Under the pieces are notes generated by a model. The model did no database searches. It saw nothing but the letters and a program-made list of their open reading frames with translations, and was not told the DNA's origin. Positions 52,722-60,882 of a stretch of DNA of 64,000 nucleotides are shown piece by piece. The stretch is taken from positions 83,483-147,482 of the forward strand of contig CAJTPO010000005.1 of the NCBI GenBank assembly GCA_910578115.1. The letters run 5' to 3'. The position numbers and the translations under genes are program-made. Each line of letters starts with the position of its first letter. Positions within the stretch are counted from its first letter, which is position 1. This DNA is from an uncultured Lachnospiraceae bacterium. Its GTDB lineage: Bacteria; Bacillota; Clostridia; Lachnospirales; Lachnospiraceae.

Positions 52722-53663
52722 CTATAAACGCGCAGAATCTACATTCTCCTTGAACCACTCATAAGCAAGTTGTACACCCTCCTCCAGTTCCACCTTATGA
52801 TGCCATCCAAGTCCCTGCAGTTTCGTCACATCGGTCAGTTTCCGCGGTGTGCCATCCGGCATCTCCTGATTCCACAGGATCTCACCTTCATACCCCACTA
52901 CGTGCTGTACCGTCTCCGCCAGCTCCCTGATCGTGACTTCCTTACCCGTACCGATATTCACATGCTCTTCCCCGCTGTAATTCTCCAACAGATATACACA
53001 GGCATCCGCCATGTCATCCACATACAGGAATTCTCTTAAGGGTGTTCCGGTACCCCACAGTTCCACGTGCGTATCTCCGTTTACTCTGGCCTCGTGGAAC
53101 TTACGGATCATTGCAGGCATGACGTGAGATCCCTGCAGATCATAGTTATCATGCGGTCCGTAAAGGTTTGTGGGCATACAGCTGATAAAGTCATCCCCGT
53201 ACTGTCTCTTGAAAAATTTGCACATCTCAAGTCCCGCAATCTTAGCGATGGCGTACGCTTCGTTGGTCTCCTCAAGCGGTCCTGTCAGAAGCGCACTCTC
53301 GGGGATCGGCTGTGGAGCCATCTTCGGATAGATACAGGTACTGCCCAAAAACAGCAGTTTCTTCACGTGATAATCATGGCAGCATTTAATCACATTACAC
53401 TGAATCTGCAGATTCTCATAGGCAAACTCAGCCGGCGCGGTATTATTGGCATTGATACCGCCGACCCTGGCCGCTGCCAGCACCACCACATCCGGTTTCT
53501 CCGCCTCAAAAAACTCCCGCACTGCCTGCTGGCTTGTAAGATCCAGCTCTCGATGGGTCCTGCCGATAATATTGCTGTATCCTTTCTGTTCAAGATTTCT
53601 CACGATCGCACTGCCCACAAGCCCTCTGTGTCCTGCTACATAAATTTTGTCTGTTTTGTTCAT
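52722..53663 (-). CDS. fcl: GDP-L-fucose synthase
   Basis: Bifunctional epimerase/reductase converting GDP-4-keto-6-deoxymannose to GDP-L-fucose. Rossmann motif GHRGLVGSA (near 9-17), catalytic Ser in FLGSTCIYPK, Tyr and Lys in YAIAKIAG (about 132-139), and NLYGPHDNYD are diagnostic. Length of 313 residues is normal. The start at 53663 (MNKTDKIYV) has GGAAG close upstream. Acts after gmd in the same locus; manB and manC are not in the window. Confidence 0.95.
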   Translation of the reverse strand: MNKTDKIYVAGHRGLVGSAIVRNLEQKGYSNIIGRTHRELDLTSQQAVREFFEAEKPDVVVLAAARVGGINANNTAPAEFAYENLQIQCNVIKCCHDYHVKKLLFLGSTCIYPKMAPQPIPESALLTGPLEETNEAYAIAKIAGLEMCKFFKRQYGDDFISCMPTNLYGPHDNYDLQGSHVMPAMIRKFHEARVNGDTHVELWGTGTPLREFLYVDDMADACVYLLENYSGEEHVNIGTGKEVTIRELAETVQHVVGYEGEILWNQEMPDGTPRKLTDVTKLQGLGWHHKVELEEGVQLAYEWFKENVDSARL

Positions 53664-53698
53664 GCTCTTCCATTTCCTCCATTCTGAGCCTGTTTTCC

Positions 53699-55471
53699 TC
53701 AATTCTCCCGGGCCGCAAACCCGTCTGCGATATCGGTTCCGAGGAACTCTATTTCCGCTCTCACCGGTGCGGAAGGAAAAGCTTCATACCCTGTCTGATC
53801 CCCATACACCGGATAATAAAATTCAAAACCCTCTATAAAATACGAATCTGTCTCATAATTATCATAATCTTTCTGTACCAGCCAGTAGGCATTCTCATAA
53901 GAAGCGGCAATCTCCCTGCCCAGCGCCACACACTTATATGTCAGCAGAAAGATCACTGCCGCCATACCGCCCAATCTGAACACTTCCCGCATCCATCCAC
54001 CTGACCGCTTCGTCTGTCTCCCGGCGCCGCTTCTCTTCTGCGCAGTCCGAATTCCGAGAGACTCCTCCCGGCTGCTCTGTCCTGACCCTTCTCCGGATAA
54101 GATCCCGTCATAAATCCCTCCAAAAACAACTGCCGATGTCAAATACACATAGACACAGCCATAGCGCATCAAAGGCGACGTGCCAAGCCAAAAAGCGAAA
54201 GAAGCCGCCATTGTGACCTGCACCAGCAGCAGCTCCCAGCTTCCGCCCCAGAACTTAAATATCATTCCTGCGGCGTACACAAGCAGGATGACAACTGCCG
54301 CCGCTGCTGCCATTACCAATACTTTATCACTGCCCGGCAGGGCACGAAACCAGTCCGGCAGCCATTCTTTCGCCGGAATCTCATATCGCATCACATCTGC
54401 ATACCCTCTGCCCCAGACCTGGATCTCCTTTGCATCGTGATCCGCCACACCTTTCGGTATCTTCCATCGAACATCCAACAGATCAATCTGTGTAAACGGA
54501 TAGACCAGCCAGCCCGACAGCAGTATATTTCTGATAAAGAACGGAAGAGCCGTCACAACACCAAGCGTCAGATACAGCCCTGTTTCCTTCCATTGTTTTC
54601 TTTTAAGCAGATTATACGCCGGATAGATCACCAGCAAAAGGATCAGCGCCGCCGACAGCTTTACCGTCATCAGGAAGACTCCCATCACACACAGCATCGC
54701 ATAGGGAAAGATCTCCACAACCCTCTCTTCCAAAAGCTCCAGCCATCTTATGACAATATAGAAAGCCAGCAGTACCATAAAATAATCGGATGCCGGAGAG
54801 ACCATCTCATCAAAGATATTGACCAGATAATAGACTCCCATCACCCTCGCAAAGTCGCTTGTCCGCAATCTGCCTTTCCGCAGAGATCCTGCAATCTCCA
54901 GACAGATCTTCGCCACCAGAAAAGCCAGCCAGCCGGCAACGCAATGATACGACCGTCCTCCTGCATCCGCCATACTGTACAGCGCCGAGAGGGCAAAAGA
55001 AGAACTGTTGTAGGCCAGCCTGCAATGCAGATTACCCAGTCCCTTTACCACACCATACTCCTCCAGCCATCTGATGCTCTGCGCATGATAAAGACCGGTA
55101 TCATAGTGAATAACGCCTCTTGAAGTTCCATAGGCAAACAGAAAAAAGAGGAAGAATATTGCAAATCGTCTTAATTTGTCTTCTCCCGTGCCACACCATA
55201 TCTTTCGCAGCCTGCCGGCCAGTTTGCGTCTATTGCCCCAGGCTGTCCCCAGACAGAATACCGACAAAAGCAGGTTCGCAGTCAGTCCAATCCCTCCAAA
55301 CAGGCTGAAAAACTGTGCATACACCGTTACTGCAGCCAGACCGCAAAACAGATACGTGTCCGCATGTCTGACCCGGTATGGCGTCAAACGGGTCAATCCC
55401 TGCAGTACGCCATAACCTGTCAGAAACGTTGTGAGAAATAGATAGATCCATATTCCGGTCACTACCAGCAT
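53699..55471 (-). CDS. large polytopic membrane protein (GT-C-like, LIC_10190-like)
   Basis: A 590-residue integral membrane protein with about 12 helices. The loop HYDTGLYHAQSIRWLEEYG and GLGNLHCRLAYNSSSFALSA resemble the LIC_10190-type membrane protein family found in surface-polysaccharide loci; a GT-C glycosyltransferase role is likely but unproved. A low-complexity Arg/Ser/Gly segment (about 470-500) interrupts the C-terminal part. It starts five bases after gmd ends, with AAAGG 9 bases before ATG 55471. It could use a polyprenyl-phosphate sugar made by the GtrB-like enzyme. Confidence 0.75.
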   Translation of the reverse strand: MLVVTGIWIYLFLTTFLTGYGVLQGLTRLTPYRVRHADTYLFCGLAAVTVYAQFFSLFGGIGLTANLLLSVFCLGTAWGNRRKLAGRLRKIWCGTGEDKLRRFAIFFLFFLFAYGTSRGVIHYDTGLYHAQSIRWLEEYGVVKGLGNLHCRLAYNSSSFALSALYSMADAGGRSYHCVAGWLAFLVAKICLEIAGSLRKGRLRTSDFARVMGVYYLVNIFDEMVSPASDYFMVLLAFYIVIRWLELLEERVVEIFPYAMLCVMGVFLMTVKLSAALILLLVIYPAYNLLKRKQWKETGLYLTLGVVTALPFFIRNILLSGWLVYPFTQIDLLDVRWKIPKGVADHDAKEIQVWGRGYADVMRYEIPAKEWLPDWFRALPGSDKVLVMAAAAAVVILLVYAAGMIFKFWGGSWELLLVQVTMAASFAFWLGTSPLMRYGCVYVYLTSAVVFGGIYDGILSGEGSGQSSREESLGIRTAQKRSGAGRQTKRSGGWMREVFRLGGMAAVIFLLTYKCVALGREIAASYENAYWLVQKDYDNYETDSYFIEGFEFYYPVYGDQTGYEAFPSAPVRAEIEFLGTDIADGFAAREN

Positions 55472-55475
55472 AACT

Positions 55476-56543
55476 CTATGCCTTTCTGTTCCTGTACTCC
55501 TCACAGGTCATGTCTGCAATCTCTTTCAGATCAGCTTCCATCATCATCGCAACAAGCCCCTTAAAGTCCACATTCCGTTTCCATCCCAGCTCCCGCTCTG
55601 CCTTCTGGCAATTTCCCCAGAGGAACTCAACCTCGGCGGGACGATAGAACTCCGGATTAACATCCACTAACAGTCTGCCGTCTGCCGCATCGTACCCCTT
55701 CTCATTGACCCCGGTTCCTTCCCAGCGGATCTCAATTCCCAGTTCGCCAAACGCAGCTTCCACAAATTCCCTTACCGTATGGGTCTCATTGGTAGCCAGC
55801 ACATAATCGTCCGCTCTGTCCTGCTGCAGCATCAGCCACATACCTTTCACATAATCCCCGGCGAATCCCCAGTCTCTCTTGGCATTCATATTTCCCAGAG
55901 ATAATTTCTCCTGATTACCGGCTATGATGTTCGCAATCGCCAGTGTGATCTTTCTTGTAACAAAATTCTCGCCCCGTCTGGGAGATTCATGATTAAAGAG
56001 AATTCCGTTACATGCATACATATTATAGGATTCTCTGTAATTCACCGTGATCCAGTAAGAGTAAAGCTTGGCCGCCCCATAAGGACTCTTCGGATAGAAA
56101 GGCGTCTGTTCGCTCTGTGGAGCTGTCTCCGGAATACCGCCAAACAATTCCGAAGTCGATGCCTGATAGAATCTGCACGTCCCACCGTTTACCCGGATTG
56201 CCTCCAACAGTTTCAACGTACTCACACCGGTAGCTTCCGCCGTATACTCCGGCACATCAAAAGAAATACCCACATGTGACTGAGCTGCCAGATTATACAC
56301 CTCCGTGGGACGAATCTCCGCAATCAGCCTCATCAGATTGCTCGAATCGGTTGTGTCTGCAAAATGCAGAAAAAACTTTACTTTATTGTAATCTGAATTG
56401 ATCAAATGATCTATCCTGTCCGTATTGGAAATGCTGTGTCTACGAATCAGACCATGTACTTCATACCCCTTCTCCAATAAAAACTCCGCCAGATAAGAAC
56501 CGTCCTGGCCTGTAATTCCTGTGATCAGCGCTGTTTTTTGCAT
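55476..56543 (-). CDS. gmd: GDP-mannose 4,6-dehydratase
   Basis: Converts GDP-D-mannose to GDP-4-keto-6-deoxy-D-mannose. NADP-binding ALITGITGQDGSYLAEFLLE at the N-terminus, RPTEVYNLAAQSHVG, the TSELFG Thr/Ser-Glu pair and YGAAKLYSYW (Tyr and Lys) are all diagnostic, as is ESPRRGENFVTRK. Length 355. It supplies the substrate for Fcl. The gene follows rfbD by 107 bases and is five bases from the next start. Confidence 0.97.
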   Translation of the reverse strand: MQKTALITGITGQDGSYLAEFLLEKGYEVHGLIRRHSISNTDRIDHLINSDYNKVKFFLHFADTTDSSNLMRLIAEIRPTEVYNLAAQSHVGISFDVPEYTAEATGVSTLKLLEAIRVNGGTCRFYQASTSELFGGIPETAPQSEQTPFYPKSPYGAAKLYSYWITVNYRESYNMYACNGILFNHESPRRGENFVTRKITLAIANIIAGNQEKLSLGNMNAKRDWGFAGDYVKGMWLMLQQDRADDYVLATNETHTVREFVEAAFGELGIEIRWEGTGVNEKGYDAADGRLLVDVNPEFYRPAEVEFLWGNCQKAERELGWKRNVDFKGLVAMMMEADLKEIADMTCEEYRNRKA

Positions 56544-56650
56544 GCTTTCTCCTTTTCCTCCATCTCACCTGTTTCGGCCGTGCATAATCGGTCAGATGCC
56601 CGGCCAGCCTTATTTTCTCATAAAATCCCAACTCTGTAAAGCTTGTCTGC

Positions 56651-57493
56651 CTACAGCCTGCCAATATACTCCGCAATGGCATCATGCCAATCCGCAAACA
56701 TAAAGTCAGTAGTCATCTTAAACATATAATTCTCCAGAATGGAGTAGGCCGGACGCTTCGCCGCCGCTGCATACTCTTCTGAGGTGATCGCTTCCACTAT
56801 CGTATTCCTGCCCGCCAGTCTAAAGATCTCTTCCGTAAACTGTGCCCAACTGCAGTCCCCCTCACATGTTCCGTGAAACAGGCCGTAATTCTCGGTAGGC
56901 AGCAAATACGCGATAGCCTTCGCCAGCTCATCGGCACTGGTGGGAGATCCAACCTGATCCATAACAACCCGCACCTTATCATTGGTCTCAGACAGCCGCA
57001 GCATCGTCTTCACAAAGTTCTTACCGTCTCCATACAGCCATGCCGTGCGGATGATATAGTGCCTGTTGCTAAATTCCCTGACGAAATTCTCTCCCGCCAG
57101 TTTCGTTCGTCCGTAAGCGCCCTGGGGGCCTGTCGGATCTGTCTCAAGATAGGGCCTGGTTCCATTTCCGTCAAAAACATAATCTGTAGAGACATGCATC
57201 ATCCTGGCTCCCGTCTCCGTCGCTGCAATACTTAAGTTTCTCGGCCCTATTGCATTGATCCGGAATGCAAGATCCTCCTCCTTCTCACACGCATCCACCG
57301 CCGTATAAGCCGCACAGTTGACAATCGCATACGGCTTTACATCACGCACAAACTCCATTACTTTATCAATATTGGTAATATCCAGTTCCCCTACGTCCGT
57401 ATTAATCAGTTCATACTCCCCGCTGCCTGCATACTGCTGATTAACAGCACGCCCCAGCTGACCATTGGCCCCTGTTATTATCACTTTCTTCAT
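56651..57493 (-). CDS. rfbD: dTDP-4-dehydrorhamnose reductase
   Basis: Last step of dTDP-L-rhamnose synthesis. ITGANGQLGRAVNQ at the N-terminus, the VNCAAYTAVDACE segment, STDYVFDG and YGRTKLAGE (catalytic Tyr and Lys) and the HGTCEGDCSWAQFTEEI region are diagnostic. Length 280. It is the first gene of the polysaccharide operon. RfbA, RfbB and RfbC genes are not in the window and must be elsewhere. GGAGG lies 11 bases before the ATG. Confidence 0.95.
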   Translation of the reverse strand: MKKVIITGANGQLGRAVNQQYAGSGEYELINTDVGELDITNIDKVMEFVRDVKPYAIVNCAAYTAVDACEKEEDLAFRINAIGPRNLSIAATETGARMMHVSTDYVFDGNGTRPYLETDPTGPQGAYGRTKLAGENFVREFSNRHYIIRTAWLYGDGKNFVKTMLRLSETNDKVRVVMDQVGSPTSADELAKAIAYLLPTENYGLFHGTCEGDCSWAQFTEEIFRLAGRNTIVEAITSEEYAAAAKRPAYSILENYMFKMTTDFMFADWHDAIAEYIGRL

Positions 57494-57641
57494 ATTGGTC
57501 TCTTACCTCCGTATCCATTTCATCTGTCCATCCGTTCCAACTGTCCTGCAGTCTGTCTCTCCCTCCTGAAAAACACCACGGTCCCGGTTCCAAAGCAAAT
57601 TCCCGAACCCCGTCAGAATACTGCACTGTCAGAAACTCCAC

Positions 57642-57692
57642 AATAACATTATCATACAACCTCGTATGAAATTATGCAATTATAATGTTATT
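57642..57692 (-). promoter_or_regulatory. promoter of the polysaccharide operon inside nested inverted repeats
   Basis: Minus strand TTGCAT (57679-57674), a 17-base spacer and TATGAT (57656-57651). The perfect 11-base inverted repeat AATAACATTAT (57642-57652) and ATAATGTTATT (57682-57692) brackets the promoter, and CATAC/GTATG (57653-57668) lies inside it. Confidence 0.6.
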
Positions 57693-57912
57693 TCCCGCGG
57701 TTCCCATTGTAACGCACCCAGTCCAATCCTGCCACCATTCCCCCGCCCCTGCTCCAGCATTTGGTGACTGGACATACTCACAAACTTTTAGTAAGAAGCC
57801 TGTCACATTTTGTGGACTTTTTCATTTTTTTTCTAGTGACTCTCCTTTTTGCTTATGATATACTAGGAATAGTTGGGTTATTCCCGAAATAGAAAGAAGG
57901 AGAGGATTAAGA

Positions 57913-59076
57913 ATGAAAAGATTACAAGTGCTTTTACTTGTAGCCTTATCTTCTACTCTTTTATTATTTGGTTGTGGAAAAGAAGAAGCAGCAGAACCAG
58001 TCGTCGAACATACTATCGATGACATCGACGAACCAGAGGTTATAGAAGAGGACGAAGAAACGGAGACAACAGACAGCGAGTACAACGATGATATTCCTCC
58101 GGAAGAAGGAATGGTTCGTAGTCGTATAACAAATGAATGGGTATCAGAAGAAGTTAATAATACAAGACCGATCACCGTGATGATCCCCAATACCAAGACC
58201 GCATCACAGTATGGTCTTTCCAGTGCAGATGTGCTCTATGAATGTAATGTAGAAGGCAGCATCACACGACTGATGGCGTTATACCAGGACTGGAATGATT
58301 TTGACAGGATCGGAAATGTAAGAAGCTGCCGTGACTACTATGTATACTGGTCTTTTGAATGGGATGCTTTTTATATTCATTTCGGCGGTCCCTTCTACAT
58401 AGATGAAGTTATTAACCGCAAAGATACCGAAGATATCGACGGACTGTCCAGCAGCAATTTCTGGCGGGCCAGTGATGCAGTCAATGCGACCGATAATGCT
58501 TACGTAGATACACAGGGAATTCTGTCCGATATAGACAAACTCGGATATGACCTGAGATACCGCAGCGGTTACGCTGACGAAAACCACTACCGTTTTGCGT
58601 CTTCCGGCAACCCTAATATGTTGGATCAGTACAGTGATGCCATTACCGCTAATAAGGTGGACATGTCTCCTACCTATCCGGTCACCAACTGCTACTTCAT
58701 TTATAATGAAGAAACCGGTATGTATGACAGATTCCAGCATCTTTCGGGTACAAGTGACGGCCCGCATGTAGACAAGGCAAACGGCAAACAGTTATCCTTC
58801 AAGAATATTCTGATTCAGAATACTTATTATGAAGTTCGTGATGAGAAAGGCTATCTTGCATTCCAGTGTATCGATAATACCAGAGATGGCTGGTTCTTCA
58901 CAAACGGCAAGGGTATTCATGTTAACTGGGAAAAGAATTCTGACTACGGTGCTACCAGATACTACGATGACGCAGGTAATGAGATCCAGCTCAACACCGG
59001 TAAGACCATGGTTTGTATCGTAGAAGATGGGGATTCCTTCCTGGTAGACGACCAGAAAATCGGTTCTTCAAATTAA
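57913..59076 (+). CDS. DUF3048 family lipoprotein (YerB-like)
   Basis: A 387-residue secreted lipoprotein. The signal peptide ends in the lipobox LLFGC (Cys at residue 21), followed by a Glu/Asp-rich linker. DUF3048 features start near residue 83: RPITVMIPNTKTASQYGLSS and ADVLYECNVEGSITRLMALY with GNVRSCRDYY. The domain occurs in cell-wall-associated proteins of Firmicutes; the activity is unknown. AAGGAGAG precedes the ATG by about 10 bases. It is divergent from the polysaccharide operon and ends at an intrinsic terminator. Confidence 0.92.
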   Translation: MKRLQVLLLVALSSTLLLFGCGKEEAAEPVVEHTIDDIDEPEVIEEDEETETTDSEYNDDIPPEEGMVRSRITNEWVSEEVNNTRPITVMIPNTKTASQYGLSSADVLYECNVEGSITRLMALYQDWNDFDRIGNVRSCRDYYVYWSFEWDAFYIHFGGPFYIDEVINRKDTEDIDGLSSSNFWRASDAVNATDNAYVDTQGILSDIDKLGYDLRYRSGYADENHYRFASSGNPNMLDQYSDAITANKVDMSPTYPVTNCYFIYNEETGMYDRFQHLSGTSDGPHVDKANGKQLSFKNILIQNTYYEVRDEKGYLAFQCIDNTRDGWFFTNGKGIHVNWEKNSDYGATRYYDDAGNEIQLNTGKTMVCIVEDGDSFLVDDQKIGSSN

Positions 59077-59090
59077 TAGAGAGAGTAAAA

Positions 59091-59135
59091 TACCGGAAAG
59101 ATGAGTATATGATCGTCTTTCCGGTATTTCATTTT
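59091..59135 (+). terminator. intrinsic terminator of the DUF3048 gene
   Basis: TACCGGAAAGA (59091-59101) and TCTTTCCGGTA (59116-59126) followed by TTTCATTTT. Confidence 0.8.
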
Positions 59136-59159
59136 CGGACGCACAGAGAAATTTTCCAT

Positions 59160-59202
59160 ATGATAAAACAGTAAAATCCGGAAGACAATAATCTTCCGGA
59201 TT
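59160..59202 (-). terminator. intrinsic terminator of the tRNA pair
   Basis: Minus strand AATCCGGAAGA/TCTTCCGGATT (59202-59175) followed by TTTACTGTTTTATC. Confidence 0.75.
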
Positions 59203-59208
59203 CTACAG

Positions 59209-59280
59209 AGGCGCAGACCGGATTTGAACCGGTGAATCAGGGTGTTGCAGACCCACGCCTTACCGCTTGGCTACTGCGCC
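59209..59280 (-). tRNA. tRNA-Cys (GCA)
   Basis: Minus strand cloverleaf: acceptor GGCGCAG with CTGCGCC, anticodon loop CTGCAAC giving GCA, T-loop GGTTCAAATCC. The discriminator base is U, the known identity base for cysteine. 3' CCA is not encoded. Confidence 0.96.
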
Positions 59281-59310
59281 TTATCCATATGACAAATAAA
59301 ACAAATCCAA

Positions 59311-59382
59311 TGACTCCAACGGGAATCGAACCCGTGTTACCGCCGTGAAAGGGCGATGTCTTAACCGCTTGACCATGGAGCC
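59311..59382 (-). tRNA. tRNA-Glu (TTC)
   Basis: Minus strand cloverleaf: acceptor GGCTCCA with TGGAGTC, anticodon loop CTTTCAC giving TTC, T-loop GGTTCGATTCC, discriminator A. It is followed 30 bases later by tRNA-Cys on the same transcript. Confidence 0.96.
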
Positions 59383-59528
59383 ATCATTTATCAATTGCTC
59401 AACAAGCAATCTCAACATATGATATAATACCACGTTTCTGACTATTTGGCAAGCACAAAATAATCATTTTATCTAAATTTATAACCGTTCAACCTTCGTC
59501 CCATGCAAAATCCTGATACAACCACAGC

Positions 59529-60839
59529 CTATTTATCCAGCGTTTCCTCCTGCAGTCTGTCAAACTCCGCCATACACTCATCCACCGTAGCTCCGCCCAG
59601 CAGCTTTCTCACGATCAGGCAGGTATTCCCCCACTGTTCCAGCTTCATGTTCGCATTGGCTCCAAGAACATAGACATCGGACTGAATCCTGTCGTTTAGC
59701 GGCTTTAAGGCCGGGATACACTCTACTGCCACATTTTTGGAGGGTGAGATTACCTTATTCGTCTCCGCATAAACCTGCAGTGCTTCGTCGGACAGCATGA
59801 TATCCAGCGTCTTCAAAGCATCTTCCGCATGCTTTGCCTCTGCTCCAATACCAAAACCGGTTATGGCCATGACCGGCATCCGCCCCCGGTTACTTGGAAA
59901 GCCGATGACCAGCATGTTAAAGTCCGGCCTGCCATATGCGGTTTCCGCATTCGCCGCACCCCAGTATGCCATCACGATAGGCGTCTTCCGGGCCAGAAAG
60001 TCCGGCCCTTCTCCCTCGATCGCCTCACTCACACAGGCCTTCTCTGCGTCGATATATCCCTTGTCTATCATCTCCTGCAGAAACTCAAAACCGGGCCGCA
60101 TATAATCACTGTACCTGCTCTCACCGCTGTTTAAGGCTGCGATCTCCGCCTCCGTATTGCCTCCATTATACAGATCCGCATAGGCCTGGGCGAACACAAA
60201 GGTTTCCAGCCACCATCTGTTGGCGCCCACCGGTGTCTCAATCCCGTTCTCCTTAAATACCCGGCAGCATTCCAAAAACTCTTCCGGCGTCTCCGGCAGT
60301 TCCAGCTCATACCGGTCAAACATATCCTTATTGATAAACAACCCGTAAGCCACCACTTCCTGGGGCACAGCCACCAGCCTGCCATTGACTACATTGGCCG
60401 TCTTCACCACTTCCCGCAGATTCTCTGCACAGGCAAGGCCTGACAGGTCCATCAGCAGGTCCTCCTCCCCCAGCGCCTTGATAACATCCGGATTGAGCAG
60501 ATAGATATCATCCATATTGTTGCGCGCCCGGTCGAGCGCCACATCGTCATAGGTCTTATCCTGATAGTCCTCTGCCGTGTAAGTCACATAATCGACCCTC
60601 ACGCCCAGTTTTTCTTCCGCCATGATAACCGTTTTGTCTGCCGCGCTCCTGGCTATATTGACAGCATTTGCCTCTGTCTTTTCCATTGGACTGAACAGAT
60701 TTACAATTCTCTGCTCTCCCGCTTCCTCGGTAATCAGGTTCCTGTTCTCCTCTCCTGCCCCACAGGCCGCAGTCACAAGCACTGCGGTACAAAACAGACA
60801 GACAGCGGCCGTTTTTGCGATATTTCTTTTCCTGTTCAT
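59529..60839 (-). CDS. extracellular solute-binding lipoprotein (sugar ABC type)
   Basis: A 436-residue secreted binding protein. The signal peptide ends in a lipobox VTAAC (Cys near 26). The body matches family 1 (MalE-like) proteins, with DDIYLLNPDVIKALGEEDLL, VVAYGLFINKDMFDRYELEL and PETPEEFLECCRVFKENGI. It would bind a sugar or oligosaccharide outside the cell. There is no ABC permease or ATPase gene next to it; instead it lies 43 bases after a hybrid histidine kinase gene on the same strand. It may serve as a ligand-presenting partner of that sensor (inference). Confidence 0.88.
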   Translation of the reverse strand: MNRKRNIAKTAAVCLFCTAVLVTAACGAGEENRNLITEEAGEQRIVNLFSPMEKTEANAVNIARSAADKTVIMAEEKLGVRVDYVTYTAEDYQDKTYDDVALDRARNNMDDIYLLNPDVIKALGEEDLLMDLSGLACAENLREVVKTANVVNGRLVAVPQEVVAYGLFINKDMFDRYELELPETPEEFLECCRVFKENGIETPVGANRWWLETFVFAQAYADLYNGGNTEAEIAALNSGESRYSDYMRPGFEFLQEMIDKGYIDAEKACVSEAIEGEGPDFLARKTPIVMAYWGAANAETAYGRPDFNMLVIGFPSNRGRMPVMAITGFGIGAEAKHAEDALKTLDIMLSDEALQVYAETNKVISPSKNVAVECIPALKPLNDRIQSDVYVLGANANMKLEQWGNTCLIVRKLLGGATVDECMAEFDRLQEETLDK

Positions 60840-60882
60840 TTTCGATTCCCCTCTTTATACTACGGCGAGGACAACTTCTCTG

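Noticed and set aside
57441..57659. Minus-strand frame of 72 codons overlapping the rfbD start
   Set aside because: It contains part of the rfbD coding region in another frame and its start lies within the predicted promoter; no good ribosome binding site.
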